Shown here piece by piece: positions 53,076 through 62,355 of a DNA stretch of 64,000 bases. Source of the DNA: Georgenia sp. TF02-10 (GTDB lineage Bacteria > Actinomycetota > Actinomycetes > Actinomycetales > Actinomycetaceae); assembly GCF_022759505.1 (NCBI RefSeq), contig NZ_CP094289.1, positions 1,674,001 to 1,738,000 on the forward strand, read 5' to 3'. The notes below the pieces were generated by a model, which saw only the letters and a list, made by a program, of their open reading frames with translations, ran no database searches and had not been told where the DNA came from. Numbering within the stretch: position 1 is the stretch's first letter; every line of letters begins with the position of its first letter. The position numbers were made by a program, and so were the translations under genes.

Positions 53076-56000
53076 GTGTCCACCGTCCCCTACGCCGAGC
53101 TGCACGCGCACTCGGCCTTCAGCTTCCTCGACGGCGCGAGCCTGCCGGAGGAGCTCGCCGCCGAGGCGGCCCGGCTGGCCCTGTCGGGCCTGGCCCTGAC
53201 CGACCACGACGGCCTCTACGGGGTGGTGCGCCTGGCCGAGGCCGCCCGCGCCCTCGCCCTGCCCACCGTGCTGGGCGCCGAGCTGAACCTGGGCACCACC
53301 GGCCGGGCCGGGGCGCACGAGGGCCCGGGCGCGGTGGCCGGGATGAGCGGGCGCCCCGACCCCGACGGCACCCACCTGCTCGTCCTCGCCCGCGGGGCCG
53401 AGGGCTACCGGCGCCTCGCCCGCGCCCTCGCCCGCGGCCACCTGGACTCCGGGGTGAAGGGCCGGGCGAGCTTCGACCTCGAGGACCTCGCCGCGCAGGC
53501 GGGCGGGGAGTGGCTGGTGCTCACCGGCTGCCGCAAGGGCGCGGTGCGCCGGGCCCTGGCGGGCGGGGGGACCGCCGCCGGGACCGGCGGCGGGACCGCG
53601 GCCGGGACCGCCGACGGCGGGGCCGCCGTCGGCGGGCCGAGCGACGGCGTCCGGGCGGCCCGCGCCGAGCTGGACCGGCTCACCGCGCTGTTCGGCCGGG
53701 ACAACGTCGCGGTGGAGATCACCGACACCGGCGCCCCCCTGGACTCGGCCCGCAACGACGTCCTGGCCGAGCTCGCCGCCGCGGCGGCCCTGCCGCTGGT
53801 CGCCACCGGCGCCGTGCACTGCGCCCGGCCGGCCGACCAGCCCCTCGCCGACGTCCTGGCCGCCACCCGGGCCCGGGCGACCCTGGCGGAGATCGACGGC
53901 TGGCTCCCCACCGCCCCGGCCCACCTGCGCTCGGGGGCCGAGATGGCCGCCCGGCACCACCGCCACCCCGGGGCGGTGCCCGCCGCGGCGGCGCTGGCCG
54001 CCGAGTGCGCCTTCGACCTCCAGCTCGTCGCCCCGGACCTGCCCCCGTACCCCGTCCCGCCCGAGCACACCGAGGCCACCTGGCTGCGCGAGCTGACCTA
54101 CCGCGGCGCCGCCGAGCGCTACGGCCCGCGCGGGGCTGAGCGTGTCCCGGGCGCCTACGAGATGATCGAGCACGAGCTGGACATCATCACCCGGCTGCAC
54201 TTCCCGGGGTACTTCCTCATCGTCCACGAGATCGTCCAGTTCTGCCGGGAGCAGCGGATCCTGTGCCAGGGCCGCGGCTCGGCCGCGAACTCCGCCGTCT
54301 GCTTCGCCCTGGGCATCACCGCGGTGGACGCCGTCCAGCACCGGCTGCTCTTCGAGCGGTTCCTCTCCCCGGGACGCTCCGGCCCGCCGGACATCGACCT
54401 GGACATCGAGTCCGGCCGGCGGGAGGAGGTCATCCAGCACGTCTACGCCCGCTACGGGCGCGAGCACGCCGCCCAGGTGGCCAACGTGATCTCCTACCGG
54501 CCCCGCTCGGCGGTGCGCGACGCCGCCCGGGCCCTCGGCTACGACGTCGGCCAGCAGGACGCCTGGTCCAAGAGCATCGAGCGGTGGGGGAGCCTGCGCC
54601 CCGCCGACGCCGGCCGCCGCGGCGCCCCCGGGCGCCGTCGGGAGGGCCCGGCGCGGGACGGTCCGGGACGGGACGAGCCGGCCCCCGCCCCGGCCGGGGA
54701 TCTCGACGGCATCCCCGCGCCGGTCCTGGACGTCGCCGAGCAGATGCTGCGCCTGCCCCGCCACCTGGGCATCCACTCCGGCGGCATGGTCCTGTGCGAC
54801 CGGCCGGTCATCGAGGTGTGCCCGGTGGAGTGGGCCACCATGCCCGGGCGCACCGTGCTGCAGTGGGACAAGGACGACTGCGCCGACGCCGGGCTGGTGA
54901 AGTTCGACCTGCTCGGCCTGGGGATGCTCACCGCGCTGCGGATCGCCTTCGACGCCATCAACGCCGCCGCCCCGGCCGGGGCGGCCGAGCTCGGGCTGCA
55001 CTCCCTGCCCCAGGAAGACCCGGCGGTGTACGACCTGCTCTGCGCGGCGGACACGGTCGGGGTCTTCCAGGTGGAGTCCCGCGCGCAGATGGCCACCCTG
55101 CCGCGGCTGCGGCCGCAGTGCTTCTACGACATCGTCGTCGAGGTCGCGCTGATCCGGCCCGGCCCCATCCAGGGGGACTCGGTCAACCCCTACCTCAACC
55201 GCCGCCGCGGCCGGGAGGCGGTCACCTACCTCCACCCCCTCCTCGAGCCGGCGCTGGCCAAGACCCTCGGCGTGCCGCTGTTTCAGGAGCAGCTCATGCA
55301 GATCGCCATCGACGTCGCCGGGTTCACCCCCGCCGAGGCCGACCAGCTGCGCAAGGCCATGGGGGCCAAGCGCTCGGAGGAGCGGATGGCGGCCCTGCGC
55401 GGGCGGCTGCTGGCCGGCATGGCGGCCAACGGGGTGAGCGCGCCGGTGGCCGAGCAGATCTACGACAAGCTCAAGGCCTTCGCCGACTTCGGCTTCCCCG
55501 AGTCCCACGCCTTCTCCTTCGCCTACCTCGTCTACGCCAGCGCCTGGCTCAAGGTCCACCATCCCGAGGCGTTCTACGCGGCGCTGCTGGCCGCGCAGCC
55601 CATGGGCTTCTACTCCCCGCAGTCCCTGGTGGCCGACGCCCGCCGGCACGGGGTCGCGGTGCAGCGCGCGGACGTCAACGTCTCGGCCGTCCAGGCCACG
55701 GTGGAGCGGGTGGGGGAGGCGGGTCCGGCCGACGGCGGGGCGGGTGGCGGCGGGTCGGCCGACGAGGCGGCCGGCGTCGCCCACCTGGTCCACTCCCACC
55801 CGGGCCTCGCCGTGCGGCTCGGCCTGGCCCCGGTGCGCGGGGTGGGCGAGCAGACGGCGGAGCGGATCGTCGCCGAGCGGGAGCGAGGCGGCCCCTTCGC
55901 CGACCTGCCCGACCTCGCGCGCCGGGTGGACCTCACCGCCGCCCAGCTGGAGGCCCTGGCCACCGCCGGCGCCCTGGGCTGCTTCGGCCTGGAGCGGCGC

Positions 56001-56657
56001 CAGGCGCTGTGGGCGGCGGGGGCGGTGGCCGGGGAGCACGGGACCCGGCACACGCGGCGGCGCAGCGGGCCCGGCGCCCGCACGGCAGGGACCGGTGGTC
56101 GCACCGCCGGGCCGGGCGCCCGCCGGGTGGAGCCCGGTGCCCGGCCGTGGCGCGGCGCCGGCCCGGGGGAGCCCGGGCCCACCTGGTACCAGCCGCCGCT
56201 GCCGGGCACCACGGTGGGGGCGGCGGCGCCGGAGCTGCCGGCCATGGCCCCGGTGGAGACCGCCGTCGCCGACGTGTGGGCCACCGGCGTCTCCCCGAGC
56301 ACCTACCCCACCCAGTTCCGCCGTGCCGAGCTGGCGGCGGCCGGCGTGCTCCCGGTGGCCGACCTGGGCCGCCGGCCACCGGGGGAACGGCTGCGGGTGG
56401 CCGGGGTGGTCACCCACCGCCAGCGCCCGCACACCGCCGCCGGGGTGACGTTCCTGTCCCTGGAGGACGAGACCGGCCTGCTCAACGTCGTGTGCTCGGC
56501 GGGCCTGTGGGCCCGGTACCGGAAGGTGGCCCGGACCGCCGCCGCGCTCGTCGTGCGCGGGGTCCTGGAACGGGCCGACGGCGTGACGAACCTGGTGGCG
56601 GACCGGATCGAGCCGCTGAGCCTGGCCGTGCCGGCCACCTCCCGGGACTTCCGCTGA
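53076..56657 (+). CDS. dnaE2: Error-prone DNA polymerase III alpha subunit DnaE2
   Basis: This 1193-residue C-family polymerase has an N-terminal PHP domain (YAELHAHSAFSFLDGAS, LALTDHDGLYG) at about 5-230. The palm has PPDIDLDIESGRREEV near 436-451 with two catalytic aspartates. Fingers and helix-hairpin-helix parts follow (PLFQEQLMQIAIDVAGFTPA, KLKAFADFGFPESHAFSFAY). A C-terminal OB-fold closes the protein (RVAGVVTHRQRPHTAAGVTF, LSLEDETG). DnaE2 carries out mutagenic lesion bypass with ImuA' and ImuB and is SOS-induced. A low-complexity Gly/Arg insert lies near 985-1035 and another near 510-545. No ribosome site precedes GTG 53076, in line with a leaderless mRNA. Confidence 0.93.
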   Translation: MSTVPYAELHAHSAFSFLDGASLPEELAAEAARLALSGLALTDHDGLYGVVRLAEAARALALPTVLGAELNLGTTGRAGAHEGPGAVAGMSGRPDPDGTHLLVLARGAEGYRRLARALARGHLDSGVKGRASFDLEDLAAQAGGEWLVLTGCRKGAVRRALAGGGTAAGTGGGTAAGTADGGAAVGGPSDGVRAARAELDRLTALFGRDNVAVEITDTGAPLDSARNDVLAELAAAAALPLVATGAVHCARPADQPLADVLAATRARATLAEIDGWLPTAPAHLRSGAEMAARHHRHPGAVPAAAALAAECAFDLQLVAPDLPPYPVPPEHTEATWLRELTYRGAAERYGPRGAERVPGAYEMIEHELDIITRLHFPGYFLIVHEIVQFCREQRILCQGRGSAANSAVCFALGITAVDAVQHRLLFERFLSPGRSGPPDIDLDIESGRREEVIQHVYARYGREHAAQVANVISYRPRSAVRDAARALGYDVGQQDAWSKSIERWGSLRPADAGRRGAPGRRREGPARDGPGRDEPAPAPAGDLDGIPAPVLDVAEQMLRLPRHLGIHSGGMVLCDRPVIEVCPVEWATMPGRTVLQWDKDDCADAGLVKFDLLGLGMLTALRIAFDAINAAAPAGAAELGLHSLPQEDPAVYDLLCAADTVGVFQVESRAQMATLPRLRPQCFYDIVVEVALIRPGPIQGDSVNPYLNRRRGREAVTYLHPLLEPALAKTLGVPLFQEQLMQIAIDVAGFTPAEADQLRKAMGAKRSEERMAALRGRLLAGMAANGVSAPVAEQIYDKLKAFADFGFPESHAFSFAYLVYASAWLKVHHPEAFYAALLAAQPMGFYSPQSLVADARRHGVAVQRADVNVSAVQATVERVGEAGPADGGAGGGGSADEAAGVAHLVHSHPGLAVRLGLAPVRGVGEQTAERIVAERERGGPFADLPDLARRVDLTAAQLEALATAGALGCFGLERRQALWAAGAVAGEHGTRHTRRRSGPGARTAGTGGRTAGPGARRVEPGARPWRGAGPGEPGPTWYQPPLPGTTVGAAAPELPAMAPVETAVADVWATGVSPSTYPTQFRRAELAAAGVLPVADLGRRPPGERLRVAGVVTHRQRPHTAAGVTFLSLEDETGLLNVVCSAGLWARYRKVARTAAALVVRGVLERADGVTNLVADRIEPLSLAVPATSRDFR

Positions 56658-56805
56658 GCATCGAGCGCCGGAGGCCTCGGCCGTCCGCGAGCTCCGCCCT
56701 CAGGCCGTCCGCCGAGCTCCACCCAGGCCGTCCGCCGAGCCCGCGCCACCCCGGGCCGCCCGCCGCCGTCCCTCGGCCAGCCTGCGCGGGCACCCACCGC
56801 CGCGC

Positions 56806-58140
56806 TCAGTACCGGCCCGGCTCCTCGCCGTCGGGCTGGCCATACCTGCGCATGGCCGAGTAGACCGCCCAGACCACCGCCAGCAGCGGGATGGCGACGA
56901 TCGCCCCGAGCAGCCCGGCGAGGAAGGTTCCGGCCGTGACACCGAGGGCCACCACCACCGGGTGCAACGAGACCTGCCGGCCCATGACGAGGGGCTCGAG
57001 GATGTGACCCTCGATCTGCCCGATGAGCGCGACCCCGACCGTGACGATGATCGCGGCGATGAACCCCTCCGCGGCCAGCGCCACCACCGCGGCGACGATC
57101 ATCGCCAGCGGGGCACCGATGAGCGGGATGAACGCGCCGATGAACACCAGGACCGACAGCGGCGCGGCGAGCGGCACCCCGACGACCGTGAGGAGGATGA
57201 ACGCCATGACGGCGTCGGCGCTGGCGACGATCATCGTGCCCCGGGCGTAGCCGGAGAAGGTGTACCAGCCGGCGCTGGCTGCGGTGTTCACCCGCTCGCG
57301 GCTGCGGGCCGGCAGCTGGCCCAGGAACCACCGCCACATGTGCGCCCCGCGGGCGAGGAAGAAGATGGTGACGAACAGGCCCAGGGCGAGCACGGTGAAG
57401 ACCAGTGCTACGGCGCCGGCGTTGTTCAGGATCTGCCCGGCGAGGTCGGTGGCGTTCTCCTGGACGTAGGTGGTCGCCTCGTTGACGAGCCCGTTGATCG
57501 CGTCGTTGATCTCCGCCTGGGTGAAGTGGAAGGGCAGCGGCCCGTTCTCCAGGAAGTCCAGGATGGTGTTGATGCCCTGGCCGAACCGGTCGGCCAGGAA
57601 GTCCCACTGCCCGGCGACGGAGGAGATGACGTAGGTCAGCAGACCGCCCAGGACCGCAAAGCCGCCGAGCAGCGCCAGGGCGGTGGCGAGGGGGCGCGGC
57701 ATGGCCCGAGACAGCCACGTGACGATCGGGTCCAGCACCGAGGTGATCACCAGGGCGAGGAAGACGGCGATGAACACCGCCTGGATGCGGCTGGTGGCGA
57801 AGACGACCAGGCCGACGGCGATGACGATCCCGATGAACAGCCACGCCGACATGCCCCACCGGCGCAGCCACCGGCTGACGTCCCCGTTGCTGTCGGCGGA
57901 GGTCCGCTCCGGCATCCGGCGGACCGAGACCCGGCCCGCGACGGTGGGGCGTGGGCCGCCCCGGGTCGTCAGCGGGGCGGCTGGGGTCGGTGGTGCGGCG
58001 GGGGGCTGAGCCACGGCCTGGTCCAGCATCTGGGAGCGGGTGGGGCGCCAGACCTGCCGCGCGCGCCGACCGACACGGCTGACCTCGCCGAGGAGCCGGC
58101 CGGAGTCGATCCGGAGCCGCCGGCCCGAACGATCGCTCAT
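56806..58140 (-). CDS. AI-2E/PerM family transporter
   Basis: This 444-residue protein has an N-terminal cytoplasmic arm (SDRSGRRLRIDSGRLLGEVS, about 100 residues). About eight membrane helices follow (MSAWLFIGIVIAVGLVVFAT, VLVFIGAFIPLIGAPLAMIV) with the family motif GAFIPLIGAPL and a HPVVVALGVTAGTFLAGLLG close. AI-2E proteins export small molecules or ions (quorum signals, sodium); the substrate here is unknown. The ATG at 58140 was chosen where the family-like arm starts; the longer frame overlaps a separate gene remnant. It converges with dnaE2. Confidence 0.9.
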   Translation of the reverse strand: MSDRSGRRLRIDSGRLLGEVSRVGRRARQVWRPTRSQMLDQAVAQPPAAPPTPAAPLTTRGGPRPTVAGRVSVRRMPERTSADSNGDVSRWLRRWGMSAWLFIGIVIAVGLVVFATSRIQAVFIAVFLALVITSVLDPIVTWLSRAMPRPLATALALLGGFAVLGGLLTYVISSVAGQWDFLADRFGQGINTILDFLENGPLPFHFTQAEINDAINGLVNEATTYVQENATDLAGQILNNAGAVALVFTVLALGLFVTIFFLARGAHMWRWFLGQLPARSRERVNTAASAGWYTFSGYARGTMIVASADAVMAFILLTVVGVPLAAPLSVLVFIGAFIPLIGAPLAMIVAAVVALAAEGFIAAIIVTVGVALIGQIEGHILEPLVMGRQVSLHPVVVALGVTAGTFLAGLLGAIVAIPLLAVVWAVYSAMRRYGQPDGEEPGRY

Positions 58141-58169
58141 CGCGCCAGTGTGCCCTACCTCTGGCGCGG

Positions 58170-58433
58170 TCAGTGGTACACCACCTGGAGGTGCTCGCGA
58201 AACCCCGCCGCGTGCCTCAGGTGGGTGTGCTCGCGTCGGGCGGTCAGGCGGCGTCGCCGAGCGAGGGCCTTGACATCGGCGTGGTCGATGAACTGGCCGG
58301 CGGACCGGGCGTGGTCTGGCGCAGCCCCGGTGACTTCCATGGCCACCAGCTGCGCGCCCGCCTCGACCCACCGAGGGTCGGGCGGGCGCAGGGCGAGGGC
58401 CGTCGTCGCGGCCTTCCTGGCTCCATAGCCGCT
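58170..58433 (-). pseudogene. 5'-truncated remnant of an unidentified gene
   Basis: In the frame ending at TGA 58172-58170 the minus strand reads ARKAATTALALRPPDPRWVE, AGAQLVAMEVTGAAPDHARS, AGQFIDHADVKALARRRRLT and HLRHAAGFREHLQVVYH. This is coherent, protein-like sequence of about 85 residues. No start codon or ribosome site is visible and the frame fades near 58433. The family is not recognised. It lies just upstream of the AI-2E gene on the same strand and may be a decayed gene. The rest of the 376-base gap holds nothing I can support. Confidence 0.35.
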
Positions 58434-58516
58434 GGGCTGCCGTGGTCATTGCCGCACTCGACCCAAGTCAGCAGAAGCCAGAATTTTGGCGCGGTCTTCC
58501 CCTGCGGTACTGACTG

Positions 58517-58774
58517 ATGCGTGATGACGGCATGCATCGGATCCAGCTCGACCTGGACGACGAGGAGATGACTCTCCTTGCTCGCGCCGCCGCTCGTATC
58601 GGTGCGTCGCGCTCTGAACTGATCCGTCGGGCGATACGCATCCAGTACGGCGAGCAGACAACGCAGACCCGCCTGGCTGCGCTGCACGCTTCCGCGGGGA
58701 CGTGGCGGGACCGATACTTCACCGGCGCGGATTATGTAGATAAGGTGCGCGGCAATCTGGACGAGCCGTCTTGA
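58517..58774 (+). CDS. Ribbon-helix-helix (CopG-like) protein
   Basis: The 85-residue protein has HRIQLDLDDEEMTLLARAAA, RIGASRSELIRRAIRIQYG, a classical ribbon-helix-helix with strand, helix, turn and helix. An acidic C-terminal tail (WRDRYFTGADYVDKVRGNLD) suits toxin binding. No toxin gene is adjacent; peptidase E follows 95 bases later. It may be an orphan antitoxin or a regulator. The start ATG 58517 lacks a good ribosome site; an in-frame ATG (58532, MHRIQ) is an alternative. Confidence 0.75.
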   Translation: MRDDGMHRIQLDLDDEEMTLLARAAARIGASRSELIRRAIRIQYGEQTTQTRLAALHASAGTWRDRYFTGADYVDKVRGNLDEPS

Positions 58775-58869
58775 TAGCTTAGTTCCCTAACCACTTGCAG
58801 TTCACTATCAGTTCGGGAGGCCGTCGAGCCGTCGCTCCGACGAGACTCTGCGAGTCCCGGAAGGAACAC

Positions 58870-59529
58870 ATGAAGCTTCTCCTCACGTCCGGCGGCATCA
58901 CCAACACCAGCATCAGCGATGCGCTGGTCGACATGCTCGGCCGGCCGATCGCCGGTTCCACCGCGCTTTGCATCCCCACGGCACAGTGGGGCTTCCCCCG
59001 GGACGCGACGGTCCCAGCGCAGGGCTATCTGGACGGGCGCGCGTGGGGTGGCATGACGTCCCTGGGCTGGAAGTCGCTCGGCGTTCTCGAGCTGACTGCG
59101 CTCCCCACGATAGGCGAGGAGCAGTGGGTGCCCTGGGTCCAACAGGCCGACGTGCTACTGGTCGCCGGCGGCGAGGCCACGTATCTGTGCCACTGGTTGC
59201 GGGCCTCAGGGTTGGCCGACCGCCTCCCGTCGCTGGTTGACACGGTCTGGGTCGGGGTCAGTGCCGGCAGCATGGTGATGACCCCGCGGATCGGCGATGA
59301 CTTCGTGGAGTGGACGTCCGCGCCCGACGATCGCACCCTCGGCGTCGTGGACTTCTCCATCTTCCCGCACCTCGACGTCTTCGCGGAGAACAGCCTGGCC
59401 GAGGCGGAGCGCTGGGCGGCCAGCATCGACGGGCCCGCTTACGCCATCGACGACCAAAGCGCCATCACGGTGCACGACGGCACGGTCGAGGTCGTTTCCG
59501 AAGGTCGGTGGGCGGTGCTCACCTCGTAG
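58870..59529 (+). CDS. Peptidase E-like (S51 family) protein
   Basis: The 219-residue protein has the S51/class I amidotransferase-like fold: MKLLLTSGGITNTSISDALV, QADVLLVAGGEATYLCHWLR, VWVGVSAGSMVMTPRIGDDF with nucleophile serine in the GVSAGS motif near 139-144, then FPHLDVFAENSLAEAERWAA with the histidine region. It should cleave N-terminal Asp dipeptides or a related substrate. GGAAGGA precedes ATG 58870. It appears monocistronic. Confidence 0.88.
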   Translation: MKLLLTSGGITNTSISDALVDMLGRPIAGSTALCIPTAQWGFPRDATVPAQGYLDGRAWGGMTSLGWKSLGVLELTALPTIGEEQWVPWVQQADVLLVAGGEATYLCHWLRASGLADRLPSLVDTVWVGVSAGSMVMTPRIGDDFVEWTSAPDDRTLGVVDFSIFPHLDVFAENSLAEAERWAASIDGPAYAIDDQSAITVHDGTVEVVSEGRWAVLTS

Positions 59530-59624
59530 CCGGCCTGGACGACGGGCGCGGTCCGGTCCCCGGTATACGCGCCGTAAACGACCGAACCGAGGGTCCTAAC
59601 CAAAGGCTCAACGAAGGGAGCAGC

Positions 59625-59891
59625 ATGTCTCAACCGCGGCCGAGCGCAGTCCCCGAGGTCGCCGACCGTGCGGGGTTTGAGTATGCACTCTTCTGGGGAG
59701 GCCTGCCGCGACACGCCGCAGCATTTTCGGAGATCCCGCTGCCCTGGACAGGAGTGAGTTCTTGTCTTATGGCCGCTATAACCAAGCTGCTACGACCGCT
59801 GCAATCCGAAGCCGCCGTCGCTGCCAGCGTCTCTCCGGGTCGCCAGGCCCGGGCCGCCGCGGGGAGCCGCTGCTCCGATGACTGCGACTGA
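59625..59891 (+). CDS. Small hypothetical protein
   Basis: An 88-residue open frame starts MSQPRPSAVPEVADRAGFEY and continues ALFWGGLPRHAAAFSEIPLP, then a Ser/Ala/Arg-rich tail. The ATG at 59625 has a good AAGGGAG ribosome site, the chief support. No domain is recognised. The codon pattern past residue 45 is less like its neighbours, so the tail may follow a frameshift. It converges with the HAD gene. Confidence 0.45.
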   Translation: MSQPRPSAVPEVADRAGFEYALFWGGLPRHAAAFSEIPLPWTGVSSCLMAAITKLLRPLQSEAAVAASVSPGRQARAAAGSRCSDDCD

Positions 59892-59926
59892 GGCACGCTC
59901 GCTCGCCTCAGCTCGGGCTCGGCCGG

Positions 59927-60721
59927 TCACCCCAGCCCGAGCACCTCGGCCAGCTCGACGGCGTCCTGGACGACGCAGCGGGCGCCGTCGGCCTCGGCCG
60001 GCCCGCCGTAGCCCCAGGCCACCAGGACGGCGGGGATGCCGTGGGCGGTGGCGCCGTCGACGTCGTGGTGGCGGTCACCGACCATGACCGCCCGCGATGT
60101 GTCCGCCCCGGCGGCACGCAGGCCGGCGAGGGCGTCGGCGACGATGTCCGCCTTGGCGCTGCGGGTCTCGTCCGCGGTGGCCCCGCACACGACGGTGAAG
60201 TGCTCGGTGAGGCCGTGGCGGTCCAGGATCGGCCTGGCCATCGACAGCATCTTGGACGTCGCCAGCGCGAGCGGCACGCCGGCGGCGTCGAGGTCGGCGA
60301 CCAGCTCGGCCATCCCCGGGTAGAGCGGTGCGGCGAGCATCCGCGCGGAGTACCGGGAGCGGTAGTCCGCCACCACGGCCTCCAGGTCCTCCGGGCGGAC
60401 GCCGCCGAAGCGGGTGAGCCCCTCCCGGATGGGTGGGCCGACGAAGGCGAGCAGGTCCGCGGGCGGGGGGTAGCCGAAGGTCGCCAGCGCCTCGGCGATG
60501 GCAGTCGTGATGACCGCGGCGGAGTCGGTCAGGGTGCCGTCCAGGTCGAGCAGCACCGCGGAGGGGTTCAGGGCGCGGCCGGCGCAGGGGTCGCAGGGGT
60601 TCGGAGCGGTGCCCGGGCCCACAGTGGCCCCAGGGCGCGGAGCGGCGCCGGGGCGCGGAGCGGCGCCGGGGCGCGGGGCGGTACCAGCGTGCGGGGTGGT
60701 GCCGGGGGCGAGGGCGGGCAT
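59927..60721 (-). CDS. HAD family hydrolase (phosphoglycolate phosphatase-like)
   Basis: This 264-residue protein has a low-complexity leader of Gly-Ala-Pro-Arg repeats (about residues 1-48) and then a HAD domain. It shows AVLLDLDGTLTDSAAVITTA with the DLDGT nucleophile motif near 56-60, LALATSKMLSMARPIL (motif II Ser/Thr), a conserved lysine region (RSAKADIV) and VMVGDRHHDVDGATAHGIPA (acidic motif). It resembles Gph/PpaX-type phosphatases; the substrate is not fixed. ATG 60721 follows GGAG. The leader is encoded by an 18-bp repeat (60633-60686). Confidence 0.87.
   Translation of the reverse strand: MPALAPGTTPHAGTAPRPGAAPRPGAAPRPGATVGPGTAPNPCDPCAGRALNPSAVLLDLDGTLTDSAAVITTAIAEALATFGYPPPADLLAFVGPPIREGLTRFGGVRPEDLEAVVADYRSRYSARMLAAPLYPGMAELVADLDAAGVPLALATSKMLSMARPILDRHGLTEHFTVVCGATADETRSAKADIVADALAGLRAAGADTSRAVMVGDRHHDVDGATAHGIPAVLVAWGYGGPAEADGARCVVQDAVELAEVLGLG
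60633..60686. repeat. Three 18-bp tandem repeats coding the HAD leader
   Basis: GGGCGCGGAGCGGCGCCG occurs at 60633 and 60651, with a diverged third unit at 60669. Being a multiple of three, the unit keeps the frame and codes repeats of six residues (GAAPRP) in the HAD protein leader. Confidence 0.75.
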
Positions 60722-60875
60722 GGGTCTCCGAGATCGACGGCCGGGGTCCCTCCCAGGGTAGGCCGTCAGCGAGAAGGCCCGCCGTGGCGTCCGCCGCCCT
60801 GGCGTGGCACGCTGACCTGGCCCAGCCTGCCGGCCGGCCCCGGAGGGGCAGGCCGCTCCACGGAGGAAGGACCAC

Positions 60876-61325
60876 ATGGCCAAGCTCGGCTCGCTCATCA
60901 AGGTCGCCGCGATGGCCGGACCCACGGTCTGGAAGGTCGTCCAGGCGATGGGACCGACCATCACCAAGATGCGCCGCGACTACCCCGAGGCCTTCGCCGC
61001 CGTCGAGAAGCAGGTGGGCCGCCTGGCCGGGAGCCGCAGCGCGGGCAAGGGCCCGGAGGGTCTGCGCAGGCGCATCAACGTGCTGCGCGACCAGACCACC
61101 TACCTGGCTGTCTCCGCCGACGGCGCCGCCGAGGTGCGCCGGGTCGAGCAGTGGCGCCGTCAGCTCGACAAGCTCGAGGCATCCCTGCCCCTGCTCGCCG
61201 CCATGGGCAAGACGGCCGCCCGCCGCGAGGCCAACCGCATCGGCGAGCGGATCGACGCCCTCTCCGCCGAGGTCCTCAACGCCTACATCGAGGAGCGACG
61301 GGACGACGCCGAGCTCGGGCGCTGA
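60876..61325 (+). CDS. Conserved actinobacterial helical protein
   Basis: The 149-residue protein starts MAKLGSLIKVAAMAGPTVWK and is almost wholly helical and basic/acidic patterned (RRINVLRDQTTYLAVSADGA, RRVEQWRRQLDKLEASLPLL, ARREANRIGERIDALSAEVL), probably a coiled coil. No catalytic motif is present. GGAGGAAGGA precedes the ATG. Its stop is four bases before the epimerase start, so the two are likely one operon. The function is unknown. Confidence 0.75.
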   Translation: MAKLGSLIKVAAMAGPTVWKVVQAMGPTITKMRRDYPEAFAAVEKQVGRLAGSRSAGKGPEGLRRRINVLRDQTTYLAVSADGAAEVRRVEQWRRQLDKLEASLPLLAAMGKTAARREANRIGERIDALSAEVLNAYIEERRDDAELGR

Positions 61326-61329
61326 GACC

Positions 61330-62229
61330 GTGCCCGCGATCCGCGCCGCGGACCTGCCCGCCGCCGTCACCCTCGGCACCGGGCAGGGCGGCCTGCCGGT
61401 GCTCCGGGTCGCCGGCCGCGACGCCGACGCCGAGGTCTACCTCCACGGCGCCCACGTCACCGCCTGGCGCCCGGCCGGGCAGGACCCGGTGCTCTGGCTG
61501 AGCGCGGCGAGCCGGTTCGCGCCGGGCTCGGCGATCCGCGGCGGCGTGCCGATCTGCTTCCCCTGGTTCGGTCCCGCCCCCGGCGGCCGGGCGCCGTCGC
61601 ACGGCTTCGCCCGGCTGGCCACCTGGCACCTCCTCGACGCCACGGACGACGGCGCCGCCGTCACCCTCGTCCTGGGCCTGACCGACGCCGACGTCACCGA
61701 CCTGCCCGGCGCGGGGGAGTGGCCGCACCCGTTCACCCTGACCTACACCGTCACCGTCGGCGCCGAGCTCACGCTCGCCCTGACCGTGCAGAACACCGGG
61801 CGGGAGCCGGTGGTCCTCGAGGAGGCCCTGCACACCTACCTCGCCGTGCGGGACGTCACCGCCGTGCGGGTGGAGGGTCTCGACGGCGCCGCCTACCTGG
61901 ACAAGGCCGCCGGTGCCGGGCAGCAGCGCACCCAGCACGGCCCGGTCACCCTCACCGAGGAGACCGACCGGGTCTACCGCTCCACCGCGCCGACGACCGT
62001 CGTCGACCCGGCGGCGTCCCGGGCCGTCACCGTGACCAAGGACGGCTCGGCCAGCACCGTGGTGTGGAACCCGTGGGCGGCCAAGGCCGCGGCGCTGCCG
62101 GACGTCGCCGACGGCGCCTGGCGATCCATGGTCTGCGTGGAGACCGCCAACGCCCTCGACGACGCGGTCACCCTCGACGCCGGCGCGAGCCACACCATGA
62201 CCGCGCGGTACGCCGTCGCCGCGCAATGA
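61330..62229 (+). CDS. D-hexose-6-phosphate mutarotase (aldose epimerase family)
   Basis: This 299-residue galactose-mutarotase-fold protein shows AEVYLHGAHVTAWRPAGQDP, SAIRGGVPICFPWFGP and SHGFARLATWHLL with the catalytic-region histidine. EALHTYLAVRDVTAVRVEGL and CVETANALDDAVTLDAGASH supply the second half of the active site. YeaD-type members interconvert the anomers of glucose-6-phosphate. GTG 61330 begins the family-like sequence and lies directly after the preceding stop. The length is normal. Confidence 0.9.
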   Translation: MPAIRAADLPAAVTLGTGQGGLPVLRVAGRDADAEVYLHGAHVTAWRPAGQDPVLWLSAASRFAPGSAIRGGVPICFPWFGPAPGGRAPSHGFARLATWHLLDATDDGAAVTLVLGLTDADVTDLPGAGEWPHPFTLTYTVTVGAELTLALTVQNTGREPVVLEEALHTYLAVRDVTAVRVEGLDGAAYLDKAAGAGQQRTQHGPVTLTEETDRVYRSTAPTTVVDPAASRAVTVTKDGSASTVVWNPWAAKAAALPDVADGAWRSMVCVETANALDDAVTLDAGASHTMTARYAVAAQ

Positions 62230-62355
62230 GACAGCGGAGGTGCAAGCACCGGCGGGCCATGGGCGAGCGATGCGCCACGGGGCGCCTCACTCACCGCCCT
62301 TCCGACGAGCGCCGCGCCACGGTGCTCCTCGCCCACCGGGCGTAGCGTGACGGCT

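Noticed and set aside
52971-56432. 1153-codon open frame on the minus strand
   Set aside because: Entirely antisense to dnaE2, which has intact catalytic motifs; a GC-rich shadow.
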